Shown in pieces: positions 52,348-61,464 of a stretch of 64,000 nucleotides of DNA (position 1 is the first letter of the stretch; every line of letters begins with the position of its first letter). Source of the stretch: G051903925 sp051903925 (GTDB taxonomy: Bacteria; Pseudomonadota; Alphaproteobacteria; Zavarziniales; Zavarziniaceae); assembly GCF_051903925.1 (NCBI RefSeq), contig NZ_CP173678.1:1178001-1242000 (forward strand), written 5' to 3'. A program made the translations under genes and the position numbers. The notes under the pieces were generated by a model, which was not told where the DNA came from, ran no database searches, and saw nothing but the letters and a program-made list of their open reading frames with translations.

Positions 52348-52366
52348 TTGAAGTCCGGGAACAAAA
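52340..52366 (+). promoter_or_regulatory. Perfect dyad overlapping the recA promoter region
   Basis: TTTTGTTC (52340-52347) and GAACAAAA (52359-52366) are perfect inverted arms around 11 bases. The left arm shares the GTTC half of the LexA box and a -10-like TATGTA follows the right arm. Together they probably form the recA control region. Confidence 0.5.
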
Positions 52367-52423
52367 TATGTACGGTCGCGCCATTGCGAGGGGTCCTCGC
52401 CTGTGGGAAAAGGGGCCGGCGGC

Positions 52424-53500
<1,077 letters not shown>

Positions 53501-53554
53501 TCGGCATCACCGCTTCCGGAAAATTCGGCCGCTCTCCGTTTCTCCCAACCTACG

Positions 53555-53575
53555 TGCCCCGGTTTATCCGGGGCA
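53555..53575. repeat. Palindrome downstream of recA (family D, copy 1)
   Basis: TGCCCCGG (53555-53562) and CCGGGGCA (53568-53575) around TTTAT. It may end recA transcription although no T-run follows. A near copy lies 44 bases on. Confidence 0.6.
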
Positions 53576-53618
53576 TCCATGAACCAACCGTTCCGCCTGT
53601 GTGACTGTCAGTCCATGG

Positions 53619-53641
53619 GTCCCCCGGATGAACCGGGGGAC
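53619..53641. repeat. Palindrome between recA and the aminotransferase (family D, copy 2)
   Basis: GTCCCCCGG (53619-53627) and CCGGGGGAC (53633-53641) around ATGAA form a perfect 9-bp stem. The layout matches copy 1. It lies 45 bases beyond the aminotransferase stop and could serve as its terminator on the minus strand. Confidence 0.6.
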
Positions 53642-53685
53642 GTCGGAAGGGAGGAGCGGATCGATTCAGTCCGAACCTGTGGCGC

Positions 53686-55068
53686 CTACCGCCCCAGGTC
53701 GGCGGCGGTCAGGTCCAGGCACCTGGCGATGGTGCCGATCATCGTGTCGATCTCTTCCTTCGAAATGATCAGCGGCGGCGACAGGACCATGATGTCCCGC
53801 ACCGCGCGCATCACCAGGCCATTGGCGAAGGAATGCTGCCGGCAACGATAGCCGGCATTGCGCTTCGGATCGAAATGCGACCGGCTGGCCTTGTCCTCCA
53901 CCAGTTCGATTGCCGCGATCAGGCCGTGGCCACGCACCTCGCCCACCAGGCGGTGGCTGGCCAGTTCGCGCAGGCGCGACTGGAAATAGGCGCCGATGTC
54001 GCCGCCTGCCCGCTCAACCAGCTTCTCCCGCTGGATGATCTCCAGGTTGCGGACGGCGACGGCGGCGGCCACCGGATGGCCCGAATAGGTGAAGCCGTGG
54101 GCGATGTCCTCGCCCGCATTGCGGAACGTCTCGGCCACGCGCCCGCCCATGCCGACCGCCGACATGGGGATGTAGCTGGACGTCAGGCCCTTCGCCATGG
54201 TCATGAAGTCCGGCTTGATCCCGAACGTGTCGCTGCCGAACCACTTGCCCGTCCGGCCAAAGCCGCAGATGACCTCGTCCGCGATCAGCAGCACGTCGTA
54301 CTCGGCGCAGATGCGCTGGATCTCGGGCCAGTAGCTGGCGGGGGGGATGATGACGCCGCCGGCCCCCTGGATAGGCTCGCCGATGAAGGCGCCGACGTTT
54401 TCGGGGCCCAGGTCCTGGATCTTCTTCTCAAGCTCACGCGCAGCCCAGATGCCGAATTCCTCCGGCGACCTGTCCCCGCCGTCCCGGTACCAGTAGGGGC
54501 TGGCGACATGCTCCACGAAATGGGGCAAGGGCAGGTCGAACTGCGGGTGCATGTTGGTCAGGCCCGACAGGCTGGCGGCACCCAGTGTCACGCCGTGATA
54601 GCCCAGCTGCCGGCTGATGATCGTCTTTTTCTTCTTCTTGCCCTTCAGGTTCCAGAAGTAGCGGACCAGCTTCACGATCGTATCGTTGGCATCCGACCCG
54701 GAATTGCCATAGGCAAACAGGTCGATCCCCTCCGGCGTCACCTCGGCCAGCTTCTCGCCCAGTTCCGTGACGGGGGGATTGGTCGTCTGGAAGAACGAGT
54801 TGTAGTAGGGCAGTTCCTGCAACTGCTCATAGGCTATTTCGGCTAGCTCCTTGCGGCCATAGCCGACATTGACCGACCACAGGCCAGCCATGCCGTCCAG
54901 AAGGCGCACGCCTTCGGAGTCGGTCAGCCAGCAGCCCTCGGCGGACGAGATGACCCGCACGCCCTTGGCGGCCAGGGCCTTGTGGTCGGTGAACGGCTTG
55001 AAATGGTGCCTGGCGTCGGCCGCCTGCATGGCGGCGGTCGAATTGCGGGTACGGGGCAGGGCAGACAT
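53686..55068 (-). CDS. Class III pyridoxal-phosphate aminotransferase (omega-amine:pyruvate type)
   Basis: A 460-residue transaminase. The ATG at 55068 has GGAG upstream. It has the PLP lysine in M-A-K-G-L-T, the D in L-I-A-D-E-V-I-C-G-F-G-R-T-G, the phosphate-binding G-S-D-A-N-D, and Y-H-G-V-T-L. The active-site stretch W-S-V-N-V-G-Y-G-R and Y-Y-N-S-F-F is typical of omega-amino acid:pyruvate and putrescine/SpuC-like aminotransferases (about 460 residues). Substrate could be beta-alanine, putrescine, taurine or another amine. A run of five lysines at about 151-155 (G-K-K-K-K-K-T) is unusual for the family. Monocistronic by appearance. Confidence 0.92.
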   Translation of the reverse strand: MSALPRTRNSTAAMQAADARHHFKPFTDHKALAAKGVRVISSAEGCWLTDSEGVRLLDGMAGLWSVNVGYGRKELAEIAYEQLQELPYYNSFFQTTNPPVTELGEKLAEVTPEGIDLFAYGNSGSDANDTIVKLVRYFWNLKGKKKKKTIISRQLGYHGVTLGAASLSGLTNMHPQFDLPLPHFVEHVASPYWYRDGGDRSPEEFGIWAARELEKKIQDLGPENVGAFIGEPIQGAGGVIIPPASYWPEIQRICAEYDVLLIADEVICGFGRTGKWFGSDTFGIKPDFMTMAKGLTSSYIPMSAVGMGGRVAETFRNAGEDIAHGFTYSGHPVAAAVAVRNLEIIQREKLVERAGGDIGAYFQSRLRELASHRLVGEVRGHGLIAAIELVEDKASRSHFDPKRNAGYRCRQHSFANGLVMRAVRDIMVLSPPLIISKEEIDTMIGTIARCLDLTAADLGR

Positions 55069-55285
55069 GGCGGTCTCCACGAACAACGATGACGGAACGG
55101 GCGCTGCACGCGCCGGTGGTTCAGGTCAGCGTCGTCGCGGCGGGTTGAAGCCGATCCGCGCGCACAGGATCATCATCAGCCGCTTCCGGCTGATCGTGCT
55201 GAAGGTCGTGCTGTCCTTTCGCATGCGCACAGCGTATCGCAGGGCGCACGGGTTGCACAGCGGGCGCCTGTCAAAGTGATCCCGG

Positions 55286-56185
55286 TCAGAAACCGACCGT
55301 CGGTTCCACCCTGGGATGAAGCACGGCGCGGCCAAGCCAGCGCGACAGGTCCGCCGTCACTTCGGCCCGGTTGGTCTCATTCAGCATCTCGTGCCGCCCC
55401 TCCGGGTAATAGCGCTCGGTCACGTTCTCCAGGCCCGCGGCCCGATAGCGATCGGCCAGCGCATGGAGCAGGGCGAGTTCGCCGTTCAGCGGGTCCCTGT
55501 CGCCCGCGAAGATGTAGATGGGCAGCGCCCTGGGCACCGCGGCCAGCGCGCCGTCGTCGGCCAGCGGCGCACCCAGGCCCAGCATGGATGCCATGCCGGC
55601 ATCGTTGACGGTGAAGCCGCACAGCGGATCGGCCAGATAGAGGTCGACCTGCCGCTCATCCCGGCTCAGCCAGTCGAAGGGCGTGCGCGCCGGCTCGAAC
55701 GCGGCATTCCAGGATTCGAGGGAGGTCGGCCCCGCGCCAGCCAGGTGTGCGGCCAGCGTCGGCATGTCGGCGGAGCCCGACAGGACCAGGGCATCGATGA
55801 GGTCCGCGTGGGCGGGCAGAAAGACCTGGGCCGCGAACGAGCCCATGGAATGGCCGAGCAGGACCAGCGGCACCCCCGGATGGCGCTGCTTCAGGTGCCG
55901 GGCCAATACGGCCATGTCGTCAACCAAGCCGCCGAATCCAGCCGGCCCGAAGTCGCCAAGGGTGCCAGCCTTTTGCGCCCGTTCCCCATGGCCCCGATGG
56001 TCATTGGCATAGACCGCCCAGCCGTCCTTCACCAGCGCGGCCAGCCCTGCGCGATAGCGCTGCGCCGGCTCACCCATCCCGTGGGCGACCTGGATCACTC
56101 CGACGGGCTCGCGATAGGGCAGCCAGGCATGGACCGTGAACGGCGTGCCGTCCGCCCCCTGCAATTCCTCCTGCCGCTCCTGCAT
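55286..56185 (-). CDS. Alpha/beta hydrolase (monoacylglycerol lipase-like)
   Basis: A 299-residue serine hydrolase of the Hydrolase_4/S33 group, related to lysophospholipases and monoacylglycerol lipase. Nucleophile S103 in L-G-H-S-M-G-S, the acid in A-G-D-R-D-P-L-N and the histidine in E-G-R-H-E-M-L-N-E are present, and the early H-G-M-G-E motif forms the oxyanion hole. The ATG at 56185 follows GGAG by six bases. No signal peptide, so cytoplasmic. It lies at the edge of the acyl-CoA cluster and may release fatty acids for it. Confidence 0.9.
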   Translation of the reverse strand: MQERQEELQGADGTPFTVHAWLPYREPVGVIQVAHGMGEPAQRYRAGLAALVKDGWAVYANDHRGHGERAQKAGTLGDFGPAGFGGLVDDMAVLARHLKQRHPGVPLVLLGHSMGSFAAQVFLPAHADLIDALVLSGSADMPTLAAHLAGAGPTSLESWNAAFEPARTPFDWLSRDERQVDLYLADPLCGFTVNDAGMASMLGLGAPLADDGALAAVPRALPIYIFAGDRDPLNGELALLHALADRYRAAGLENVTERYYPEGRHEMLNETNRAEVTADLSRWLGRAVLHPRVEPTVGF

Positions 56186-56269
56186 CGCGCGCTCCTCCGG
56201 TTCGTTGGACCGGAGTGTGGCCGAAGGTGCGGAAGGTCGCCAGTGGCCTACGCATTCACAAGTGAACCC

Positions 56270-56373
56270 TCATCCTGAGGTGCGGAGCGAAGCGTAGCCT
56301 CGAAGGATGGGCAGCCGTCGCGCGGGTTGCCCATCCTCCGAGCCGGCGGCTGTGCCGTCTCCTCAGGATGAGG
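56270..56373. repeat. Palindromic repeat pair, family B copy 1
   Basis: Two inverted units, 56270-56309 and 56332-56373, bearing CATCCTGAGG...CGAAGGATG and its reverse form ending CTCCTCAGGATGAG. The same unit recurs at 58310-58422 and 59701-59814. It fills the gap between the hydrolase start and the SDR stop. Confidence 0.8.
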
Positions 56374-56391
56374 TGGATTGGTGGAGTGACC

Positions 56392-57225
56392 TCAGATCAC
56401 CGAGCCGTGGCCGCCGCCGCAGACGATGGTCTGGCCAGAGACGTAGTTGGATTCGGGGATCGCGAACATGAAGACGGCCCCCGCCGCCTCTTCCGGCGTG
56501 CCGCCGCGGCCCAGCGGGATCATGCGGCCCATGGCGGCGATGCCGGCGGCCTGGACGCCGACGTTGACCGTGCGGCCCTCGACCTCGATCGTGGCCGTGC
56601 CGCTGTCCAGGGGCTGGGTCAGGCGGGTCTGGATGTAACCATAGGCGACGCAGTTCACGTTGACCTTGTAGCGGCCCCATTCCTTGGCCAGCGTCTTGGT
56701 GACGCCGGTGATCGCAGCCTTTGCCGCCGAATAGTTCACCTGCCCCGGATTGCCCGTGGTGCCCGAGATCGACGAGATGTTGATCACCTTGCGGAAATTC
56801 TCGATGCCCTGCTCCGCTTCCTTCTTGGCGAAGATGCGGATTGGCTCGGCCGCTGCGCGCAGGATGCGGAACGGGCCGGTCACGTGCACGTCGATCATCG
56901 CCTGGAACTGGTCGTCCGACATCTTGTGGATGACGTTGTCCCAGGTATAGCCCGCATTGTTCACGATGATGTCGAGACCGTTATAGGTGTCGAGCGCCGT
57001 CTTCACGAAGCGGTCGCCGAAATCGGGTGCGGAGACGCTGCCCACGCACGCGACCGCCTTGCCGCCCGCCGCCTCGATCTCGGCCACGACTTCCGCGGCC
57101 GGTGCCTCGTCCAGGTCGTTGACGACGACCGAGGCGCCCTCGGCCGCGAATTTCAGCGCGATCGCCCGGCCGATGCCGCGGCCCGACCCGGTGACCAGCG
57201 CCACCTTGCCATCAAGCTTTCCCAT
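56392..57225 (-). CDS. SDR-family 3-hydroxyacyl-CoA dehydrogenase candidate
   Basis: A 277-residue short-chain dehydrogenase. Cofactor loop T-G-S-G-R-G-I-G (12-19), D37 in V-V-N-D-L-D, N-N-A-G (89-92), active Y165 and K169 (Y-S-A-A-K). The N-D-L sequence and overall style resemble the dehydrogenase part of peroxisomal multifunctional enzyme type 2 (HSD17B4), which oxidises R-3-hydroxyacyl-CoA. Next to two MaoC-type hydratases and a thiolase it most likely does that step of beta-oxidation. A FabG-like reductase is the alternative. There is an insert at 205-240 (between T-R-L-T-Q and P-L-G-R) beyond the classical SDR length. Confidence 0.88.
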   Translation of the reverse strand: MGKLDGKVALVTGSGRGIGRAIALKFAAEGASVVVNDLDEAPAAEVVAEIEAAGGKAVACVGSVSAPDFGDRFVKTALDTYNGLDIIVNNAGYTWDNVIHKMSDDQFQAMIDVHVTGPFRILRAAAEPIRIFAKKEAEQGIENFRKVINISSISGTTGNPGQVNYSAAKAAITGVTKTLAKEWGRYKVNVNCVAYGYIQTRLTQPLDSGTATIEVEGRTVNVGVQAAGIAAMGRMIPLGRGGTPEEAAGAVFMFAIPESNYVSGQTIVCGGGHGSVI

Positions 57226-57280
57226 GTCTGTCCCCTCGTTTCGATGTTTGGATGTGCCGGTTTCGGCAACAAAATCCGCT

Positions 57281-57353
57281 CATCCCCGCGAAGGCGGGGA
57301 TCCAGGGGCCGCAAGCACGGTGCTGGTTGCTCTGGATCCCCGCCTGCGCGGGG
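57281..57353. repeat. Inverted repeat pair, family C
   Basis: CATCCCCGCGAAGGCGGGGA (57281-57300) continuing TCCAG, and the inverted unit CTGGATCCCCGCC...GCGGGG (57332-57353). Each unit is itself a hairpin and the two face each other. This unit type is common in proteobacterial intergenic regions. It lies between the SDR start and the MaoC stop. Confidence 0.75.
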
Positions 57354-57368
57354 CTGAGCGGTGTAGGA

Positions 57369-57794
57369 TCAGGCTAACGCCACCACGGCGTCGCCCAGGA
57401 GCGTCGTGCCGCCTTGCGTCTTGGCTTCGAGGGAGAGCTTCACGCGCTTCTCGCCCGCTTCCTCGACCTTTTCGACAACCTTGCCGGAGCACGAGACGAC
57501 GTCGTGCACCTGGGTCATGGCGGTGAAGCGCACGGAATAGGCGCGCAACTGGCTCTGCGGCACCCAGTTGGTCACCACCCGGCCCAGATAGGCCATGGAC
57601 AGCATGCCGTGCGCGATCACGTCCGGAAGGCCCGCCTTGGCCGCGAAGTCGGTGTCGACGTGCAGCGGGTTGTGGTCGCCCGAGGCACCGCAATAGAGCG
57701 CGAGCGTGGTGCGCGTGATCGGCTTGGTCTCGAGCAGCGGGATCTCGTCGCCGACCTTCACGCTGTCGTACTTGGGAATGCTGGTCGCTGGCAT
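57369..57794 (-). CDS. MaoC-type (R)-hydratase domain protein
   Basis: A 141-residue hot-dog-fold protein. The hydratase-2 signature is present: D-H-N-P-L-H-V-D with the catalytic Asp and His, then A-H-G-M-L-S-M-A-Y-L. The ATG at 57794 has GAGGGGG upstream and sits 10 bases after the stop of the next gene, a MaoC N-terminal-type protein. Pairs of this kind form heterodimers (as in mycobacterial HadAB or ChsH1/ChsH2) in which one subunit carries the active site and the other shapes the acyl pocket; this one carries the active site. Confidence 0.92.
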   Translation of the reverse strand: MPATSIPKYDSVKVGDEIPLLETKPITRTTLALYCGASGDHNPLHVDTDFAAKAGLPDVIAHGMLSMAYLGRVVTNWVPQSQLRAYSVRFTAMTQVHDVVSCSGKVVEKVEEAGEKRVKLSLEAKTQGGTTLLGDAVVALA

Positions 57795-57804
57795 CGTCGC
57801 CCCC

Positions 57805-58248
57805 TCAGTTCCGGACCACGGTGACGCCGCGCATGCGCGCGACCGTCTTGCCGGCCTGGTTGATGACTTCCGTTTCGGTCGTGATGAAGTCGAGCGCGCC
57901 GCCCTTCTTGTCATAGATATCGGTGACGCTGCCCTCGAAGCGCAGCACGTCGCCGGCGCAGATCGGCTCGAAATACTCGAAGCCCTGCTCGCCGTGCAGC
58001 ACGCGCGCGACGTTGACGCCCATCTCCTTGTAGACGTTCAGGCCTTCGCCCGACGCCAGGGAGTTGAGGCAGAACGGAAAGGTGGGCGGCGCCACCAGGC
58101 TGCGATAGCCGGCCGCCTTCGCCGCCGCCTCGTCCGAATGGATCGGGTTGGTCTCGCCGATGGCGGAGGCGAAGAAGCGGATCATGTGCTTCTCCACCTC
58201 CACCGTCTTCGACGGGAACTTGGTCCCGATGTACTTCTTGTCGATCAT
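57805..58248 (-). CDS. MaoC N-terminal-domain (FAS1-like dehydratase) partner subunit
   Basis: A 147-residue hot-dog protein of the MaoC_dehydrat_N type. It keeps F-A-x-A-I-G-E-T-N-P-I-H-S-D, but the catalytic Asp-His pair of the other subunit is changed (N-P-I-H), and it has the typical P-P-T-F-P-F-C and H-G-E-Q-G-F-E-Y-F-E-P segments. GGGAGAG three bases before the ATG gives a firm start. With the downstream gene 10 bases away it should form a heteromeric R-specific enoyl-CoA hydratase. Confidence 0.9.
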   Translation of the reverse strand: MIDKKYIGTKFPSKTVEVEKHMIRFFASAIGETNPIHSDEAAAKAAGYRSLVAPPTFPFCLNSLASGEGLNVYKEMGVNVARVLHGEQGFEYFEPICAGDVLRFEGSVTDIYDKKGGALDFITTETEVINQAGKTVARMRGVTVVRN

Positions 58249-58309
58249 GGGCTCTCCCTGATGTCTATTGGTCGACGACGCGAGTCGATGCCTGCGTCGA
58301 CGTCGTTTC

Positions 58310-58422
58310 GGATGCTTCGAGACGCCCCTGCGGGGCTCCTCAGCATGACGCCGTGGGAGGAGGGATTTCGTTTCCCACGGGCGTCATCCTGAGGAGGGCC
58401 GCAGGCCCGTCTCGAAGGATGC
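58310..58422. repeat. Long palindromic repeat, family B copy 2
   Basis: Arms of about 50 bases (58310-58358 and 58373-58422) are near-perfect inverted copies: GGATGCTTCGAGACG...CTCAGCATGACG with CCGTGGGA, against TCCCACGG...CATCCTGAGGAGG...CTCGAAGGATG. The whole element could fold into one long hairpin with a loop of 14 bases. It lies between the hydratase gene and the thiolase stop. Confidence 0.85.
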
Positions 58423-58456
58423 TGGCGCGACGGTGCAGCCACGCCCTGGCGCTACT

Positions 58457-59641
58457 TCAGGTGGCGTTGCCGTACATGGTCACGACGCAGGCACCGCCCA
58501 GGCCCAGATTGTGCTGGAGCGCCACCTTGGCCCCCTCCACCTGGCGCTTGTCGGCGGTCCCGCGCAGCTGCCAGACCAGTTCGGTGCACTGGGCCAGCCC
58601 CGTCGCCCCCAGCGGGTGGCCCTTGGACAGCAGGCCGCCGGACGGGTTGGTCACGACCTGCCCGCCATAGGTGTTGTCGCCGTCCCAGATGAAGCGCTCG
58701 GCATCGCCCTCGGCGGCCAGGCCCAGCGCCTCATAGGTCAGGAGCTCGTTCGCGGTGAAGCAGTCGTGCAGCTCGACCACGTCGACGTCCTTCGGCCCCA
58801 GGCCCGCCTGGGCATAGACCTTGTCCGCAGCGAGCTTGGCCATGTCATAGCCGATGACGCGGATCATCGAATTGCCCTCGAACGCCTGGGGCACGTCGCT
58901 GGTCATCGCCTGGCCCAGGATCTCCACACCCTTCAGGCCATGCTTTCGGGCGTAAGCCGCGGAGACGATCACCGCCGCGGCAGCACCACAGGTCGGCGGG
59001 CAGCACTGGTAGCGGGTCAGCGGCCCGAAAATGTGCTTGGAGGCCATGATCTCCTCGACAGTCAGGGGGTCGCGAAAGATGGCGAAGGGGTTGTTGGCGG
59101 CGTGCGCCCGCGCCTTTTCCGAGATCTTGGCAAAGGTCTCGTCCTTTGTGCCGTGCTTCGCGGCATATTCGCGGCCCGCACCGCCGAAGTACTGGGCGGC
59201 ACCGGGCGCATCCTTGCTGAAGCCCTGCGCTTCCTTCATGACCGCGTGATGCATGCCCATGGGCGGCTTGCGGTCGCGGAACACGCTGGACAGGGCGCCG
59301 GGATTCATCATCTCGAAGCCCAGCGCCAGGGCGACGTCGACCACGCCCGCCTCCACCGCCTGGCGCGCCAGGAACAGCGCCGTCGAGCCGGTCGAGCAGT
59401 TGTTGTTCACGTTGACGATGGGAATGCCCGACAGGCCCACCTCGTACAGGGCCGACTGGCCGCAGGTCGAATCGCCATAGACATAGCCGACATAGGCCTG
59501 GCCCACGTCCGCATAGGGGATGCCGGCATCGTCCAGCGCCGCACGGGCGGCGGTGGCACCCATGACGTCATAGGACTCGCTCTGTCCCGGCTTGGTGAAG
59601 GGGATCATGCCGACGCCGGCCACGATCGGACGATTGCTCAT
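58457..59641 (-). CDS. SCPx-type thiolase (acetyl-CoA acyltransferase family)
   Basis: A 394-residue thiolase of the lipid-transfer (SCP-x) class. Nucleophile C82 in N-N-N-C-S-T-G-S, the H-D-C-F-T-A-N-E block, the catalytic His in G-H-P-L-G-A-T-G, and the terminal G-L-G-G-A-C-V-V-T-M-Y. GGGAGAA lies before the ATG at 59641. SCPx thiolases prefer branched or bulky 3-oxoacyl-CoAs (sterol side chains, pristanoyl-type chains), though bulk use here is inference. The companion domain (DUF35 or SCP2) is not adjacent. Confidence 0.93.
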   Translation of the reverse strand: MSNRPIVAGVGMIPFTKPGQSESYDVMGATAARAALDDAGIPYADVGQAYVGYVYGDSTCGQSALYEVGLSGIPIVNVNNNCSTGSTALFLARQAVEAGVVDVALALGFEMMNPGALSSVFRDRKPPMGMHHAVMKEAQGFSKDAPGAAQYFGGAGREYAAKHGTKDETFAKISEKARAHAANNPFAIFRDPLTVEEIMASKHIFGPLTRYQCCPPTCGAAAAVIVSAAYARKHGLKGVEILGQAMTSDVPQAFEGNSMIRVIGYDMAKLAADKVYAQAGLGPKDVDVVELHDCFTANELLTYEALGLAAEGDAERFIWDGDNTYGGQVVTNPSGGLLSKGHPLGATGLAQCTELVWQLRGTADKRQVEGAKVALQHNLGLGGACVVTMYGNAT

Positions 59642-59700
59642 GCCTGTTCTCCCGTGATCTGGCCCCAAATGGGGGCCCGCTTATCGGAGGTTTGCGCCGG

Positions 59701-59814
59701 CATCCTTCGAGACGGGCCTTCGGCCCTCCTCAGGATGACGACAGATGGGCTTTCCTGAATAAAAACAACGTCGTCATGCTGAGGAGCGGCCCCACGGGCC
59801 GCGTCTCGAAGCAT
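59701..59814. repeat. Palindromic repeat pair, family B copy 3
   Basis: CATCCTTCGAGACGGGCC...CTCAGGATGACG (59701-59740) and its inverted partner (59772-59814) flank a short AT-rich centre with a run of five A. It lies between the thiolase start and the acyl-CoA ligase stop. Confidence 0.85.
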
Positions 59815-59837
59815 CGGGTGACATGGCCCGGACATCC

Positions 59838-61385
59838 TCAGGGGCTCTTCATCGCGGCGATGCGTTCGTCGCGCAGGGCGCTGCGGCGCGCCTTGCCGGC
59901 GTCGTCGCGCAAAAAGTCGTCCACGAACTCGAAGCTGCGCGGGATCTTGTAGCGGGCGAGCTGGCCGGCCAGGAACGCACGCAGGTCATCGTCCGTGGTG
60001 CGGCTGCGGGCGGCCTCGCGCAGCTGGACGATGGCATGGACCCGCTGGCCCAGGTCCTCGTCCGGCAGGCCGATAACGATCGAGGAATTGACGTCCGGAT
60101 GCGCATCCAGCGCCGCCTCGACTTCGGCCGGGTAGATGTTGGCGCCGCCCGACAGGACCAGGTCGGTGCGCCGCTCCACCAGGAACAGGTAGCCGTCGGC
60201 GTCCATGTAGCCCAGATCGCCGATCGACTCCCAGTCGCCTTGCGCCCGTGCCTCCGCCCCCAGGTAATGGTAGGTCGCATTGCGCCCGGCCTCGGGCAGG
60301 AAATAGACCTCCCCCACCACGCCGGGGGCGCATGGATTGCCGTTCTCGTCCAGGATGCGCATGCGCGACGTGCCCTGGATCCTGCCGACGGAGCCGCGGC
60401 GCTGCAGCCACTCGGTGCCGGTGATGACGGTCGCCCCTTGCGCTTCCGTCCCGCCATAGAGCTCGAAGATCCGCTCCGGCCCCAGCCACTCGATCCAGGC
60501 TTCCTTCAGCCAGGGCGGGCAGGGGGCCGCCATGTGGAACACGGTGCGCAGCGCCGACAGGTCGTGGCGGGTCCGCTCCTCGACCGGCAGGCGCCAGATG
60601 CGGTGCATCATCGTGGGCACGAAATTGACCCACGACACCTTGTGCCGCGCGATCAGTTCCAGCGCCTTGGCCGCATCGAACTTGGGCATGTCGATGACGT
60701 GGCAGCCGGCGCAGAGCGAGAGGTGCATGCCGCTGAACGGCGCGTTGTGATAGAGCGGCCCCGGGTTCAGCACGGTCGCGTCCGCCTGCTGCATCAGCAG
60801 GCCGCCCGCGGGGTCCCAGACGCCCGGCATGTGGTCCACGATCACTTTGGGCCGCCCGGTCGAGCCACCGCTGGTCATCGCCTTCCAGTGCGGCGGGACT
60901 ACCGGCTCCAGCGCTTCGGCCGACAGGTCGCCGGCCGGCATGCTGCCCGCGGGCAGCACCGCCTGGCCCGGCAGGCGCGACGGGTCGGGGCCGACCACCA
61001 GGCGCGGCCGCACCAGGTCGACGATGGCGCGCAGCTCCACATCGGGCAGCTTGGACGACACCACGTTGGGCACGGCGCCCAGCTTCCAGATGGCGAAGGT
61101 CGTCAGGTAGAACTCGGGCCCGTTGGGCAGGGCGATGGTGACGAAGTCGCCCTGTTTCACGCCCAGCGCCTGCAACTGGCGCGCCCGGCGATTGGCCTGC
61201 GCCTCGAACGCTTCGCGCGTCAGCACGATGTCCTCGTGCGTCAGCATGGCTGCCCTGGGATCGCGCCTGGCGTGATAGCCGGGCAGGATCCCCATCGGCA
61301 TGGCACCGGCGCCGCCCTGCGTCGGCAGCGCGCTGGCCGTGGGCGCGGCGCCCGATGACTGCTCCGGATGTGCGTCCGCCGGCAT
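59838..61385 (-). CDS. AMP-dependent acyl-CoA ligase
   Basis: A 515-residue ligase. GGGGGGAG precedes the ATG at 61385. The ATP loop is the variant T-S-G-G-S-T-G-R-P-K, then F-E-L-Y-G-G-T-E, I-G-D-L-G-Y-M-D-A-D-G-Y-L-F-L, R-R-T-D-L-V-L-S-G-G-A-N-I-Y-P-A-E-V-E and a terminal G-K-A-R-R catalytic lysine. It resembles bile acid-CoA ligase/BaiB-like and FadD-like enzymes acting on bulky or cyclic acids, in keeping with the SCPx-type thiolase downstream. It is the first gene of the minus-strand cluster and reads out from a palindromic operator shared with the TetR gene. Confidence 0.92.
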   Translation of the reverse strand: MPADAHPEQSSGAAPTASALPTQGGAGAMPMGILPGYHARRDPRAAMLTHEDIVLTREAFEAQANRRARQLQALGVKQGDFVTIALPNGPEFYLTTFAIWKLGAVPNVVSSKLPDVELRAIVDLVRPRLVVGPDPSRLPGQAVLPAGSMPAGDLSAEALEPVVPPHWKAMTSGGSTGRPKVIVDHMPGVWDPAGGLLMQQADATVLNPGPLYHNAPFSGMHLSLCAGCHVIDMPKFDAAKALELIARHKVSWVNFVPTMMHRIWRLPVEERTRHDLSALRTVFHMAAPCPPWLKEAWIEWLGPERIFELYGGTEAQGATVITGTEWLQRRGSVGRIQGTSRMRILDENGNPCAPGVVGEVYFLPEAGRNATYHYLGAEARAQGDWESIGDLGYMDADGYLFLVERRTDLVLSGGANIYPAEVEAALDAHPDVNSSIVIGLPDEDLGQRVHAIVQLREAARSRTTDDDLRAFLAGQLARYKIPRSFEFVDDFLRDDAGKARRSALRDERIAAMKSP

Positions 61386-61464
61386 CGCGTCTCCCCCCGT
61401 TCCCACCTGTCTCACCCGGAGCCAGTTTGCCGGGTCCTGCATGCCCGGCGTTTCTTGAATGGGA

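Noticed and set aside
53555..53641. The two hairpins after recA as a CRISPR fragment
   Set aside because: Only two units of different length, no spacers of fixed size and no cas genes. They are ordinary intergenic palindromes.
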